DNA from: Musicola paradisiaca NCPPB 2511
GTDB lineage: Bacteria; Pseudomonadota; Gammaproteobacteria; Enterobacterales; Enterobacteriaceae
Assembly (NCBI RefSeq): GCF_000400505.1
Contig: NZ_CM001857.1
Location: forward strand, 3,094,673 to 3,127,735
Reading direction: 5' to 3'
DNA: 33,063 nt
Below, in pieces: positions 1-9,723 of the stretch (positions are counted from its first letter, which is position 1; every line of letters begins with the position of its first letter). The translations under genes and the position numbers were made by a program. The notes below the pieces were generated by a model, which saw nothing but the letters and a program-made list of their open reading frames with translations, was not told the DNA's origin and made no database searches.

Positions 1-2
1 GT

Positions 3-392
3 TTTATCGTCGGCGACCGTCTGCTGATCAATGAACTGGCGCCGCGGGTGCACAACAGCGGCCACTGGACGCAAAACGGCGCCTCCATCAGCCAATTCGA
101 GCTGCACCTGCGCGCCATATTGAACCTGCCGCTACCGATGCCGGAGGTCGACGCGCCGTCGGTGATGATCAACCTGATCGGCACCGATGTGAATATCGAC
201 TGGTTAGCCTTGCCGCTGCTGCGACTGCACTGGTACGAAAAAGAAGTGCGTCCGGGACGCAAGGTGGGGCATCTCAATTTCAATCATTCAGACCGCTCTC
301 TGCTGTGCCGCACGCTGGCGTCGCTATCGCCGTTGCTGCCCGATGAATACCAATCGGGCCTGGCCTGGGCGCAACAGTGTCTGACTGACTGA
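3..392 (+). CDS. purK: PurK, N5-carboxyaminoimidazole ribonucleotide synthase (C-terminal part)
   Basis: This is the 3' end of a gene that enters from the left edge; the frame is open from base 3 and stops with TGA at 390-392, giving about 129 C-terminal residues. PurK is the ATP-dependent enzyme that carboxylates aminoimidazole ribonucleotide in purine synthesis, upstream of PurE. The visible part contains the family's C-terminal landmarks: NELAPRVHNSGHWT, the ASISQFELHLRA segment, MINLIGTD and YEKEVRPGRKVGHLN. These match E. coli PurK nearly residue for residue from memory. An internal GTG at 48 is not the start, since the conserved protein continues upstream. The ATP-grasp N-terminal half lies outside the window, as would purE, which normally precedes it. 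Confidence 0.95.
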   Translation, partial: FIVGDRLLINELAPRVHNSGHWTQNGASISQFELHLRAILNLPLPMPEVDAPSVMINLIGTDVNIDWLALPLLRLHWYEKEVRPGRKVGHLNFNHSDRSLLCRTLASLSPLLPDEYQSGLAWAQQCLTD

Positions 393-406
393 GACGACTT
401 ATTACC

Positions 407-432
407 CCGGTCGCTCCGGCAGGAACGACCGG
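407..432 (+). terminator. Hairpin after purK, possible terminator
   Basis: A 7-bp perfect stem (CCGGTCG / CGACCGG) with a 12-nt loop begins 15 bases after the purK stop. There is no T-tract behind it, so it is only a weak intrinsic-terminator candidate; it could equally be an RNA-stabilising hairpin. Confidence 0.35.
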
Positions 433-461
433 CATCATCGCCGCGCCGTTGCGTATGGCTT

Positions 462-609
462 AGAGCCTATCCCAGTAGGCGTTATTGGCGCAGCCAGTTT
501 GGACTCGGGAAGCCGCACAGAAACCGGAGCGTACACGGAGTAGGTGAGGATTTCGAGCACTGCCCAGAGCCAAAATGGCAAGTGAAATAGCCCTCATGGG
601 ATAGGCTCT
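462..609. repeat. 148-bp MITE-like element with terminal inverted repeats
   Basis: The element is bounded by a perfect 13-bp inverted repeat, AGAGCCTATCCCA at the left end and TGGGATAGGCTCT at the right end. The match continues imperfectly inward (GTAGG against TGAGG). It holds no coding frame of note. The size and inverted ends are those of a non-autonomous miniature transposable element. I recall similar dispersed repeats in soft-rot enterobacteria, but I see only one copy here. No clear target-site duplication flanks it. It lies between purK and the sdaC promoter region. Confidence 0.7.
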
Positions 610-1054
610 TCATCCGATAACGTAAATTTATTCAGCCTATGACATTTTTTAGTACCACAGACAAACCAGCGAGGGTATTATTTTCCCGCTCGATAAAAAG
701 CATCTTGATATTAATTAGCACATACGTTAATTATTCGTTATTCAAATACAGATGACGGAATCAATTAAGCGCAATCAATATAACGCATCAAAATAGATAC
801 TCTTAATTACGACATATTTAACGCATCAGGATTGATATTTTAATTTTAGTGAGATAAAATAAAAATAATTCATCCCCATCCATTTGTGTGATCACTCCGC
901 TATTATTTAAACCCACCCCGGATATAGAATGCCGCCACAAACAGATTATCCCAAAAACATGATCTTTCATGTTTGAACCTGCAAATTAATTCAGTATTGG
1001 CATCAAGCCAGTACGGTACTTTTTTATACCTGTGTTCACCAAGGAGACACAACT
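610..1054 (+). promoter_or_regulatory. AT-rich upstream region of sdaC
   Basis: About 445 bases without a gene precede sdaC. Bases 640-870 are strongly AT-rich with many short A/T runs, the kind of DNA bound by Lrp or H-NS; E. coli sdaCB is known to respond to Lrp and CRP. A single TGTGA half-site at 887-891 lacks a good partner. I cannot name a clear -35/-10 pair. A good ribosome-binding site, AAGGAG at 1041-1046, stands 8 bases before the sdaC ATG. Confidence 0.4.
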
Positions 1055-2338
1055 ATGAGCATAGTTCAAGACAGCGGTCAGGCACTTGATCAGGCCTCCG
1101 GCTGGCGCAAAAGCGACACCGTCTGGATGCTGGGGCTTTATGGCACAGCCATTGGCGCAGGCGTGTTGTTTTTACCCATCAACGCGGGCATTGGCGGGCT
1201 TATCCCGTTAATTATCATGGCAATTATTGCTTTCCCGATGACCTATTATTCTCACCGCGCATTATGTCGTTTTGTATTATCCGGCAAAAACGGTGGTGAA
1301 GATATTACCGAAGTCGTAGAAGAACATTTCGGCGTCGGTGCGGGTAAATTAATCACTTTGCTTTATTTTTTTGCTATTTATCCGATTCTTCTTGTTTATA
1401 GTGTCGCCATTACTAACACCGTTGATAGTTTTATTACTCATCAACTTCATTTACCCTCCCCGCCACGCGCCATCCTGTCGCTGGTGCTTATTCTTGGGTT
1501 AATGTTTGTTGTTCGTTTAGGCGAAGCCATCATTGTTAAAGCGATGAGTGTTCTGGTTTATCCCTTCCTCGCCGTATTAATGATGCTGGCCTGTTATTTA
1601 ATCCCGCACTGGAATACCGGCGTATTTGAAAATATTTCTCTGAGCAATAATGTTACCGGCAATGGTCTATTGGCTACCTTGTGGTTGGCGATTCCAGTCA
1701 TGGTATTTTCATTCAACCACTCACCGATCATTTCCTCCTTCGCGGTCGCTAAACGTCGTGAATATGGCGACTATGCCGAGAAAAAATGCTCCCATATTCT
1801 GGCCTGTAGCCACACCATGATGGTGTTGACCGTCATGTTCTTTGTGTTCAGTTGCGTACTGGCGTTATCGCCATCGGATCTGATGGAAGCCAAATCACAG
1901 AATATTTCCATCCTGTCTTATCTGGCTAACCACTTTAACAACCCGATTATGGGTTACATGGCGCCCATCATCGCGACCATTGCGATCTCCAAGTCATTCC
2001 TGGGCCACTACCTGGGCGCCAGCGAAGGCTTCAACGGTATGATATTGAAAAGCCTGCGCAGCCGCGGCAAAACGGTCTCCCTGGTTAAACTCAACCGCAT
2101 CACCGCGCTGTTCATGCTGTTAACCACCTGGCTGGTCGCTACATTGAACCCCAGCATTCTGGGTATGATTGAAACGCTGGGCGGCCCGGTTATCGCTTGT
2201 CTGTTGTTCCTGATGCCGATGTACGCCATCCGTCGTGTACCGGCGATGCAGAAATACAGCGGCGCACTCAGCAACCTGTTCATCACCCTGCTGGGTCTGG
2301 TCGCCATCACCGCCATCATCTACACCCTGTTTGAATAA
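1055..2338 (+). CDS. sdaC: SdaC, serine/H+ symporter
   Basis: This is an inner-membrane serine importer of the HAAAP (hydroxy and aromatic amino acid permease) family, 427 residues against 429 in E. coli SdaC. The N-terminal motif [20 protein letters not shown] is the family's unwound first transmembrane helix. Other landmarks are [18 protein letters not shown] near residue 88, [18 protein letters not shown] near 227, and [15 protein letters not shown] near 323. About eleven hydrophobic segments are visible. The ATG at 1055 has a strong AAGGAG site. It is followed after 151 bases by sdaB on the same strand, the same order as in E. coli, so uptake and deamination of L-serine are probably co-transcribed. 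Confidence 0.97.
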   Translation: MSIVQDSGQALDQASGWRKSDTVWMLGLYGTAIGAGVLFLPINAGIGGLIPLIIMAIIAFPMTYYSHRALCRFVLSGKNGGEDITEVVEEHFGVGAGKLITLLYFFAIYPILLVYSVAITNTVDSFITHQLHLPSPPRAILSLVLILGLMFVVRLGEAIIVKAMSVLVYPFLAVLMMLACYLIPHWNTGVFENISLSNNVTGNGLLATLWLAIPVMVFSFNHSPIISSFAVAKRREYGDYAEKKCSHILACSHTMMVLTVMFFVFSCVLALSPSDLMEAKSQNISILSYLANHFNNPIMGYMAPIIATIAISKSFLGHYLGASEGFNGMILKSLRSRGKTVSLVKLNRITALFMLLTTWLVATLNPSILGMIETLGGPVIACLLFLMPMYAIRRVPAMQKYSGALSNLFITLLGLVAITAIIYTLFE

Positions 2339-2489
2339 TCCCGGGGCTTCGCGCCGCCCTTGTGCGGCGCTACCCGGCGAGCCGAACGCGCCATGCCGCC
2401 GGATAACGCCGACACCGCCCGACACCCCATTGTTATCCCCGGCGCTGGCAGCCACCATCACCAACGCCGTAGTCTGAAAGGAACCCCTT

Positions 2490-3860
<1,371 letters not shown>

Positions 3861-3956
3861 ACGTTGATCGGGTCATCGTCCGCGCGGGATAGGCGTTAAT
3901 GTCGGATATGGATGTGCGACGCGGACAATAGCAACCGGGACAATAGCCACTCGAAC

Positions 3957-4003
3957 CATGGCAATCAAACTATGGCAATCACACCATAGCAATCACACCA
4001 TAG
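3957..4003. repeat. 14-bp tandem repeat, about 3.4 copies
   Basis: Three successive 14-base units (CATGGCAATCAAAC, TATGGCAATCACAC, CATAGCAATCACAC) plus a partial fourth (CATAG) run head to tail between sdaB and its terminator. They lie in no plausible reading frame. The copies differ by one to three bases. Their role is unknown; the array looks like slippage-prone filler. Confidence 0.85.
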
Positions 4004-4037
4004 AAAAAGGGCTGATGCAGACGCATCGGCCCTTTTT
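4004..4037 (+). terminator. Rho-independent terminator of sdaC-sdaB
   Basis: A 15-bp stem with one G-T wobble (4004-4018 with 4023-4037) closes on the tetraloop AGAC and ends in five T residues; the other arm begins with five A residues, so it may work in both directions. It lies 143 bases after the sdaB stop and before the convergent regulator gene at 4262. Confidence 0.85.
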
Positions 4038-4040
4038 ACT

Positions 4041-4065
4041 TACTGGTTACTGGTTACTGGTTACT
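4041..4065. repeat. 7-bp tandem repeat (TACTGGT)n
   Basis: Three full copies of TACTGGT and a partial fourth directly follow the terminator. The following 200 bases up to the regulator stop hold further loosely repetitive GGTTATC / TACCGCT words and no convincing gene. Confidence 0.85.
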
Positions 4066-4261
4066 GACACTATCAACGGTTATCTGGTTATCCACTACCG
4101 CTGACGCTTCGGAAAAGCACCGCCCGGATTACCGCTCTCGCCAACGTCTCACAGATACCATCAGGGTTATCCGTTACCGCTCGTGCTTAAAAAACCCCGC
4201 GTGTTTTACCGCTACCGCCGACATCCCGCCCAAAGCGCGCCGGTTATCGGTTATCGGCAAG

Positions 4262-4711
4262 TCAGACGTTCTTTTTTTCGCTGCTCGGCCAGGACCAGAT
4301 CAGGTTGTTTTCCGCCGCCGAGACATACCAATCCAGCGCGCTGCTGGCTGTCGCCGCCTTGGGTACGCTAGCGTCGACCGGCATAGCGCCGGCCGGGAAG
4401 GCTGCATTTTTCTTGCGGATACGCATCGGCGTTTTCGACTGTTCGCCGTTCACCTGCGCATTGAAGGTTTCCACGCTGGCGTCAAATAAAACGCCCTCCA
4501 GCTGATGCAGCCGATTCAGGCCGCGCAGAATGGACAACAGGCTGCTCAACGTGATGGATTCGCCCATTTCGGCGCGTTTGATGGTGGCGATGCCCAGCCC
4601 GGCTCGCTCGGCTAAATCGACCTGCGATAATCGTTGCTGGATACGTGCATCTTTTATCCGTCGGCAAAGCTCGGTGATGATGTCACCTTCGCTCATGGTG
4701 CTGAATCTCAT
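4262..4711 (-). CDS. XRE-family (HipB-like) transcriptional regulator
   Basis: A helix-turn-helix protein of about 149 residues if translation starts at the ATG at 4711; an upstream ATG at 4756 and a downstream one at 4696 are also possible, and none has a strong ribosome-binding site. The first 60 residues hold the XRE domain: CRRIKDARIQQRLSQVDLAERAGLGIATIKRAEMGE, then SLLSILRGLNRLHQLEGVL. This arrangement resembles HipB-type antitoxin regulators. The C-terminal part is variable, ending in a basic patch (MRIRKKN) and a tryptophan-containing tail. No hipA gene is adjacent. It lies 133 bases downstream of the pstB stop on the same strand and converges with sdaB. Targets are unknown; it could simply control itself. 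Confidence 0.75.
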   Translation of the reverse strand: MRFSTMSEGDIITELCRRIKDARIQQRLSQVDLAERAGLGIATIKRAEMGESITLSSLLSILRGLNRLHQLEGVLFDASVETFNAQVNGEQSKTPMRIRKKNAAFPAGAMPVDASVPKAATASSALDWYVSAAENNLIWSWPSSEKKNV

Positions 4712-4844
4712 AATGCTATTGGCCGCCCCGCTGTTAAAGTGCGCATATTCTACCATTGCACCGATAAATGGCGGAGGCGGGCCGGCAACAAAACGCCGGA
4801 TTCTCGACGCAGGTCAATTTTTCATAAGAAAAAGATATGACAAT

Positions 4845-5658
4845 TCACCCAAAACGCCCGGTGATGTAGTCTTCGGTGCGCCGTTCGGACGGCGCGGTGA
4901 ATAGCGCATCGGTGTGGTTATATTCGATAATGCGCCCCTGATGGAGAAAGGCGGTGTAATCCGATACTCGTGCCGCCTGTTGCATATTATGCGTCACCAG
5001 CACCAGCGTAAACCGCTGCTTCAGCGCCCCGATCAGTTCTTCAATCACCAGCGTAGAAATCGGATCCAGCGCCGACGTCGGCTCGTCCAGCAACAGAATC
5101 TCCGGCTCGATGGCGATCGCCGGCGATCACTAAACGCTGTTGCTGGCCGCTGGAGAGCGTCAATGCGTTATCGCTCAAGCGGTCTTTCACCTCATGCCAC
5201 AACGCCGCCGCTCGCAATGCGCTCTCCACGGCGTCATCCAGCACACGGCGCGTCTTCACGCCTTGCAGCCGCAGGCCGTAGATCACATTGTCGTAAATGG
5301 ACTTCGGAAACGGGTTCGGCCGCTGAAACACCATACCGACACGGCGACGCAGCATCGGTACATCCACCGCTGGATCGTTGATCTTCATATCCTGCAGATA
5401 GATATCGCCTTCAATCCGGCAATTATCCAGCAGATCGTTCATGCGATTGAAGCAACGCAACAATGTCGATTTACCGCAGCCGGAAGGGCCAATCAGCGCA
5501 GTAACGCGATGTTTCGGAATACGCAGCGAGATATCGCACAGCGCTTGTGTGCCGCCGTAATACAGGCTGAGGTGATCCACCGACAACGCCGTCTGCTCAT
5601 CGCTAAGCTGCTGAACATCCATCAAGGGTAGCGATTCCGACTGTTTGAACATGCCCAT
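4845..5658 (-). pseudogene. pstB: Frameshifted pstB, phosphate ABC transporter ATPase
   Basis: PstB is the ATPase of the high-affinity phosphate importer. The first part, from ATG 5658 with a GGGAG site, carries Walker A (GPSGCGKST), the PstB stretch CFNRMNDL, the Q-loop segment [16 protein letters not shown] and signature [12 protein letters not shown]. There the frame breaks: bases 5122-5124 encode the Ala, and the next in-frame codon of the conserved protein is at 5120-5118, so only base 5121 remains of an expected Arg codon, a net loss of 2 bp. The second frame continues [20 protein letters not shown], then [13 protein letters not shown] and [10 protein letters not shown], stopping at 4845. 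All parts of the ATPase are present but not in one frame, so as written the protein ends without Walker B. A TTG at 5679, overlapping the pstA stop, is a less likely start. A sequencing error is possible. Confidence 0.88.
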
Positions 5659-5675
5659 CCATTTACTCCCGTTAC

Positions 5676-7322
5676 TCAAAGCGACATCGCCCGGTATTTT
5701 TCGCGCAGCACATGGCGGATGCCAATCGCCGACAGGTTCAACACCACCACAATCAGTACCAGCAGCAGCGCCGTGGCGTACACCAGCGGGCGCGACGCCT
5801 CCACATCCGGGCTTTGAAACGCCAGATCGTAAATCTGGAATCCCAGATGCATGAATTTCCGCTCCAGGTGCAGATAAGGGAACAGGTCGTCCACCGGCAA
5901 TGCCGGCACCGATTTCACCACCCCCACCAGCATCAAAGGCGCGGTTTCACCGGCGGCGCGCGCCACCGCCAGAATCAACCCGGTCATCATCGCCGGCACC
6001 GCCATCGGCAGCACCACATGCCACAGCGTTTCCGCTCGTGTCGCCCCCAACGCCAGCGACCCATGACGAATCGACGCCGGGATGCGTGATAGCCCCTCCT
6101 CCGTCGCCACGATCACCACCGGCAATGTCAGCAGCGCCAACGTCAGCGACGCCCATAACAATCCTGGCGTACCAAATGTCGGGTTGGGCAACGATGCGCT
6201 GTAAAACAGTGAATCCAGCGTTCCGCCGACCAGATAGACGAAGAAGCCCAGCCCAAATACGCCATAGACGATGGAAGGCACCCCCGCCAGGTTCGCCACG
6301 GCGATCCGCACCCAGCGCGTTAATCCATTATTATCAGCATATTCATGCAGATACACTGCCGCCACCACCCCCAGAGGCATCACGATGATCGACATCAGAA
6401 TCACCATCAGGATGGTGCCGAAAATGGCGGGGAACAGTTGGCCCGGCCCGCTGTTATCCGGCGAGAAACGGGCCATCATCGATACCAGCGTCTGCCAGGC
6501 GTGCGCCACTTTCTGCACGGTGGTCATGGTGTTCGGGTACCATGCCGCCTCGATCAACTTCACCGGGATCTCATGCTTACGGCCATCGGCGTCTCGCAGG
6601 AGCAACGTGGTGCGATTAATTTCGCTGTTAAGGCTGACCAGTTGCTGGTTCAACGCATCAAACTGACGCTCCAGCTCGATACGCTCCGCCCGCAGCCGCG
6701 CCTGGGTGCGGCTATCCAACCGGTTTTCCTGCCGGCGCTGGTGTTCTTCCAGCCGTAGTGCGTCGAACTGCTGGTTGATTCTGACCATGCTTTTCAACCG
6801 AATGTCCTGCGCACGCCCCATCAACGTCTGCACTTGCGCAATACGTTGTTGCAGCGCAGCCGCCGGATTTCCCGCCACCAGCGGCTGACCATCCTCCGTC
6901 ATGCCGTCCAGATAGCCATACGCCATCCCGTTGACGGTACGGCGCAACGCCAGCAATGCCGAAGCACGCTCCCTTTGCGCGACGTCGGTGGACAACAACG
7001 TCTGGAAACTCTGCCCGTACACTTCCCGCATACCGGTTTTCACCAGATAACGGCTGACCGTCTCCTGCGGCGGCAGCGTGATGCCAACCGCTTTCCGCTG
7101 CTGCGGCGAAAGCGGCTGCTCACTGTACAATTCGCCAATTAACTGACGCGGGCTGCCTTGCCGATCGTTGTAACTGAAGGACCACAGCGGCTGCGGCCAG
7201 AGATAACGGGCGCTCTGACCAGCCAACAGGATAAACACCGCCGCCAGCGCGATCAGACTGAAGCTGATGGAAGACGCCGTCAGCCAGATCCACGGCGTGC
7301 CGCCGCCAAACCAGCGTTTCAT
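5676..7322 (-). CDS. pstA: PstA-type phosphate ABC permease, long form with periplasmic coiled coil
   Basis: This is a membrane subunit of a phosphate importer, 548 residues where typical PstA has about 300. The order is: a membrane segment at about 15-35; a long extracytoplasmic insert to about 290 with a charged, Gln/Arg/Leu-rich stretch at about 150-245 that looks like coiled coil; then the permease core. The core shows [15 protein letters not shown], the [21 protein letters not shown] segment, [15 protein letters not shown], and the coupling-helix sequence [20 protein letters not shown], followed by [11 protein letters not shown]. The ATG overlaps the pstC stop by four bases (ATGA), and the downstream pstB starts within 20 bases, so the three form one operon. 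The long form is a known variant in gamma-proteobacteria; the role of the insert is not known to me. Confidence 0.9.
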   Translation of the reverse strand: MKRWFGGGTPWIWLTASSISFSLIALAAVFILLAGQSARYLWPQPLWSFSYNDRQGSPRQLIGELYSEQPLSPQQRKAVGITLPPQETVSRYLVKTGMREVYGQSFQTLLSTDVAQRERASALLALRRTVNGMAYGYLDGMTEDGQPLVAGNPAAALQQRIAQVQTLMGRAQDIRLKSMVRINQQFDALRLEEHQRRQENRLDSRTQARLRAERIELERQFDALNQQLVSLNSEINRTTLLLRDADGRKHEIPVKLIEAAWYPNTMTTVQKVAHAWQTLVSMMARFSPDNSGPGQLFPAIFGTILMVILMSIIVMPLGVVAAVYLHEYADNNGLTRWVRIAVANLAGVPSIVYGVFGLGFFVYLVGGTLDSLFYSASLPNPTFGTPGLLWASLTLALLTLPVVIVATEEGLSRIPASIRHGSLALGATRAETLWHVVLPMAVPAMMTGLILAVARAAGETAPLMLVGVVKSVPALPVDDLFPYLHLERKFMHLGFQIYDLAFQSPDVEASRPLVYATALLLVLIVVVLNLSAIGIRHVLREKYRAMSL

Positions 7323-9475
7323 GCCTGCTCTCCCTCATCGCGATAACGTCGACGCAGACGTTGGCGAATTGCCTCCGCCAACGTGTTGACGACAAAAGTA
7401 AAAATGAATAACGCCAACGCCGCGAAAAACAGCACCCGGTAATGGCCGCTCGCCATCGCCGCCTCAGGCATCTCGATAGCAATATTCGCCGCCAGCGAAC
7501 GCAGCCCCTGCAACAGGCTGTTATCCATCACCGGCGTGTTGCCCGTCGCCATCAATACAATCATCGTTTCGCCGACTGCACGGCCGAAACTCAGCATCAA
7601 CGCGGCAAAAATCCCGGAGCTGGCCGAGGGCAGAATCACGCGCCACAACGTCTGCCAGGCGGTCGCCCCCAATGCCAGCGAGCCCTGGCTCAACGCAGCG
7701 GGGACGCTGAATAGCGCGTCCTCCGCCAGCGAAAAAATCAGCGGGATCAGGGCAAAACCCAACGCTACGCCAGCGACCAGCGCGTTACGCTGGCTGAACC
7801 CGTCGCCCAACCATTGCCAAAGCGGTTGCCCCAGCAACGCCATCTCCAGCCGCGGCCCCAACCAGCAGGCCGTCGCCAGCATCAGCAACATGGCGGGGAT
7901 CAGCAACATGGCATCCCACCCCGTCGGCAAGCGCCTGCGCCAACGCGCCGGCAAGCGATCCAACCACCAGCCGCACGCCAGCACCGCCAGTGTCCACAGC
8001 ACCGGCAGTAACAGTAACGAAGCCAGATAATCGGCCATCTGCGGCGCCAGCCAGAGCGCCGCGATAAGCCCGATCACTACGGTAGGCAACGCGCCCATGA
8101 TTTCCATTGTCGGTTTTACCCAACGCCGCAACGTCGGCGCCATAAAACAAGCGGTATAGACGGCAGCGGCCAGCGCCAGCGGCGTGGCGAACAGCATGGC
8201 GTAAAACGCCGCTTTGAGCGTCCCCGCCAGTAAAGGCGTCAGGCTAAATTTGGCTTGATAACTGTCATCGGCCGCCGTCGGCTGCCAGACATAATCAGGA
8301 TGGGGATAGTTCTCGTACCAGAGCTTTTGCCAAAGCCCGCGCCAGCCGATATCCGGGTACGCATTGTCCAACTGATAGGCATGCCAGCCCCGCGGCGACT
8401 CAATCAACAATGCTCGCCCATGCGGCGAAAATGCCGCCAACGTCGCCGACGATGCCAGTTGTGCAGTCAGCAATGCGCCCGGCTGTTTACTGGCGAATAA
8501 CGAAAACGCCCCCGTGGGGGTCAGGGTGGCAAACACCCGGCGACGGGGTTCGACAATCAGGCGGAATGGTGGTTCGGCCACCGGAAAATGACGCGCCGCA
8601 GTGAGCCGCATACCGTTCTCCGTCGGGGTATCAAACCATTGGCTGAGAGCGCCATTGGCGTCATTGATCAACAGCGAATGCCCACCGGCCAGCAAGGAGA
8701 GTGAAAAAGGCGCCGTGCCGGGAAGCGCCAGGGTTTCACGCAGATTTAGCGCCGAACCGCGCCACTCCCACACCGTTAACCGACGTTCAGACAAGGTATA
8801 CAGTTGTTGCCCATCCGGCGCGAGCAACAGTTGCCCGACAACATCGTCCAATGCAATTCGCCCGCCCGGCGTCATACCCGCCGCCCCCGGCAAATACCAT
8901 CGCAACTGGTTATCCTGCGTCACCACGGCAAGGCGCGGGCCGTCGTCTCCATGGGCAATCGCTAATAATCGCAACGGCGCGGCATCGCCATCTAACGTCA
9001 ACGGACTGGAGCCTAGCGGGAACCGCCATTGCGGCGTCGCGCCTGCGGGCTGCGACAGATCAGGTTGCACGATGCTCACGGAACCGTCGGGATGCCCCAG
9101 CGCCAGCAGCGGCTGCTCATCAACGCTGCCGGCAGTCAAAACCACCTCGGGCATACGAGAAAGACGCGCGATGCGCTGACCGTGCGTCAGCGAAATCCAT
9201 TCGCCGTTTCCATGACGATCAAGACGAAAACCGGTTTGACCATCATCGCTGATGCCGAGCGCTACCGCCGGTTCCCGGTCGTCCAATGTCACATCCTGTA
9301 CTGCATGGATTGAGGGCGGGAAGAACAACGGAATCACGACATACAGCAGATAGAAAAAAATCAGCAGCAGCGCCAGCAACACCAGCCAACCGCTTCCCAC
9401 TACGATCCGGTGGGTCAGGCGATCAATCAACGCCCGCCGTTTGTCCCGATACGGTAATCTGCCTGTGTCTGCCAT
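7319..9475 (-). CDS. pstC: PstC-type phosphate ABC permease, long form with periplasmic propeller-like domain
   Basis: This is the partner permease, about 718 residues from ATG 9475, against roughly 320 for ordinary PstC; a TTG at 9490 could add five residues. After a basic N-terminus and one membrane helix (about 30-50) comes an extracytoplasmic domain of some 360 residues. It has repeated short strand-like units such as LALGHPDGSVSIVQPD, RLAVVTQDNQLRWYLPG and LYTLSERRLTVWEW, which read like blades of a beta-propeller. The core then follows, with MEIMGALPTVVIGLIAALWL, the coupling sequence [20 protein letters not shown], and GRAVGETMIVLMATGN. No pstS lies in the operon. The gene diverges from ppk across 248 bases, in which I found no convincing Pho box. 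Confidence 0.9.
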   Translation of the reverse strand: MADTGRLPYRDKRRALIDRLTHRIVVGSGWLVLLALLLIFFYLLYVVIPLFFPPSIHAVQDVTLDDREPAVALGISDDGQTGFRLDRHGNGEWISLTHGQRIARLSRMPEVVLTAGSVDEQPLLALGHPDGSVSIVQPDLSQPAGATPQWRFPLGSSPLTLDGDAAPLRLLAIAHGDDGPRLAVVTQDNQLRWYLPGAAGMTPGGRIALDDVVGQLLLAPDGQQLYTLSERRLTVWEWRGSALNLRETLALPGTAPFSLSLLAGGHSLLINDANGALSQWFDTPTENGMRLTAARHFPVAEPPFRLIVEPRRRVFATLTPTGAFSLFASKQPGALLTAQLASSATLAAFSPHGRALLIESPRGWHAYQLDNAYPDIGWRGLWQKLWYENYPHPDYVWQPTAADDSYQAKFSLTPLLAGTLKAAFYAMLFATPLALAAAVYTACFMAPTLRRWVKPTMEIMGALPTVVIGLIAALWLAPQMADYLASLLLLPVLWTLAVLACGWWLDRLPARWRRRLPTGWDAMLLIPAMLLMLATACWLGPRLEMALLGQPLWQWLGDGFSQRNALVAGVALGFALIPLIFSLAEDALFSVPAALSQGSLALGATAWQTLWRVILPSASSGIFAALMLSFGRAVGETMIVLMATGNTPVMDNSLLQGLRSLAANIAIEMPEAAMASGHYRVLFFAALALFIFTFVVNTLAEAIRQRLRRRYRDEGEQA

Positions 9476-9723
9476 CGCTGTCGTCGTCAATCCTGCCGGT
9501 TCGTTTGAAATCGGTAGCCAATACGGTCTGACGCCCGAAACGACATTCGGCCCGCCGGATGATTTGGCTTACTATCACCATAAATGGGGTACATATGTTG
9601 CCTTTACCCCTGGAATATGACAATGGTAAGTCTGCCCGTGCATTCGCTTTTATCGTCATGTGCACGCCACAATGCGGGTAGATAGTAGCTGCACTTTATT
9701 AAAAATAGTGTAACGGAGTGACA

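Noticed and set aside
881-905. Possible CRP site TGTGTGATCACTCC upstream of sdaC
   Set aside because: Only one good TGTGA half; the second half does not match TCACA at the required spacing.
2235-2477. 80-residue frame overlapping the sdaC end and the sdaC-sdaB gap
   Set aside because: Low-complexity Pro/Ser/Arg translation of GC-rich DNA, overlapping the conserved sdaC C-terminus in another frame.
4211-4219. GCTACCGCC, reverse complement of the ops element core (GGCGGTAGC) that recruits RfaH to polysaccharide operons
   Set aside because: It lies far from the glycan genes, in a loosely repetitive stretch rich in similar words, and on the minus strand would not lead into any operon. No ops or JUMPstart was seen near 24.2 kb.
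5115-5130. Programmed frameshift in pstB
   Set aside because: No slippery heptamer, rare codon or stop at the shift site, and pstB is not known to use recoding; mutation or sequencing error is simpler.
9491-9723. Pho boxes between pstC and ppk
   Set aside because: Single words such as TTGTCAT occur, but no pair of 7-bp repeats with 4-bp spacing on either strand.
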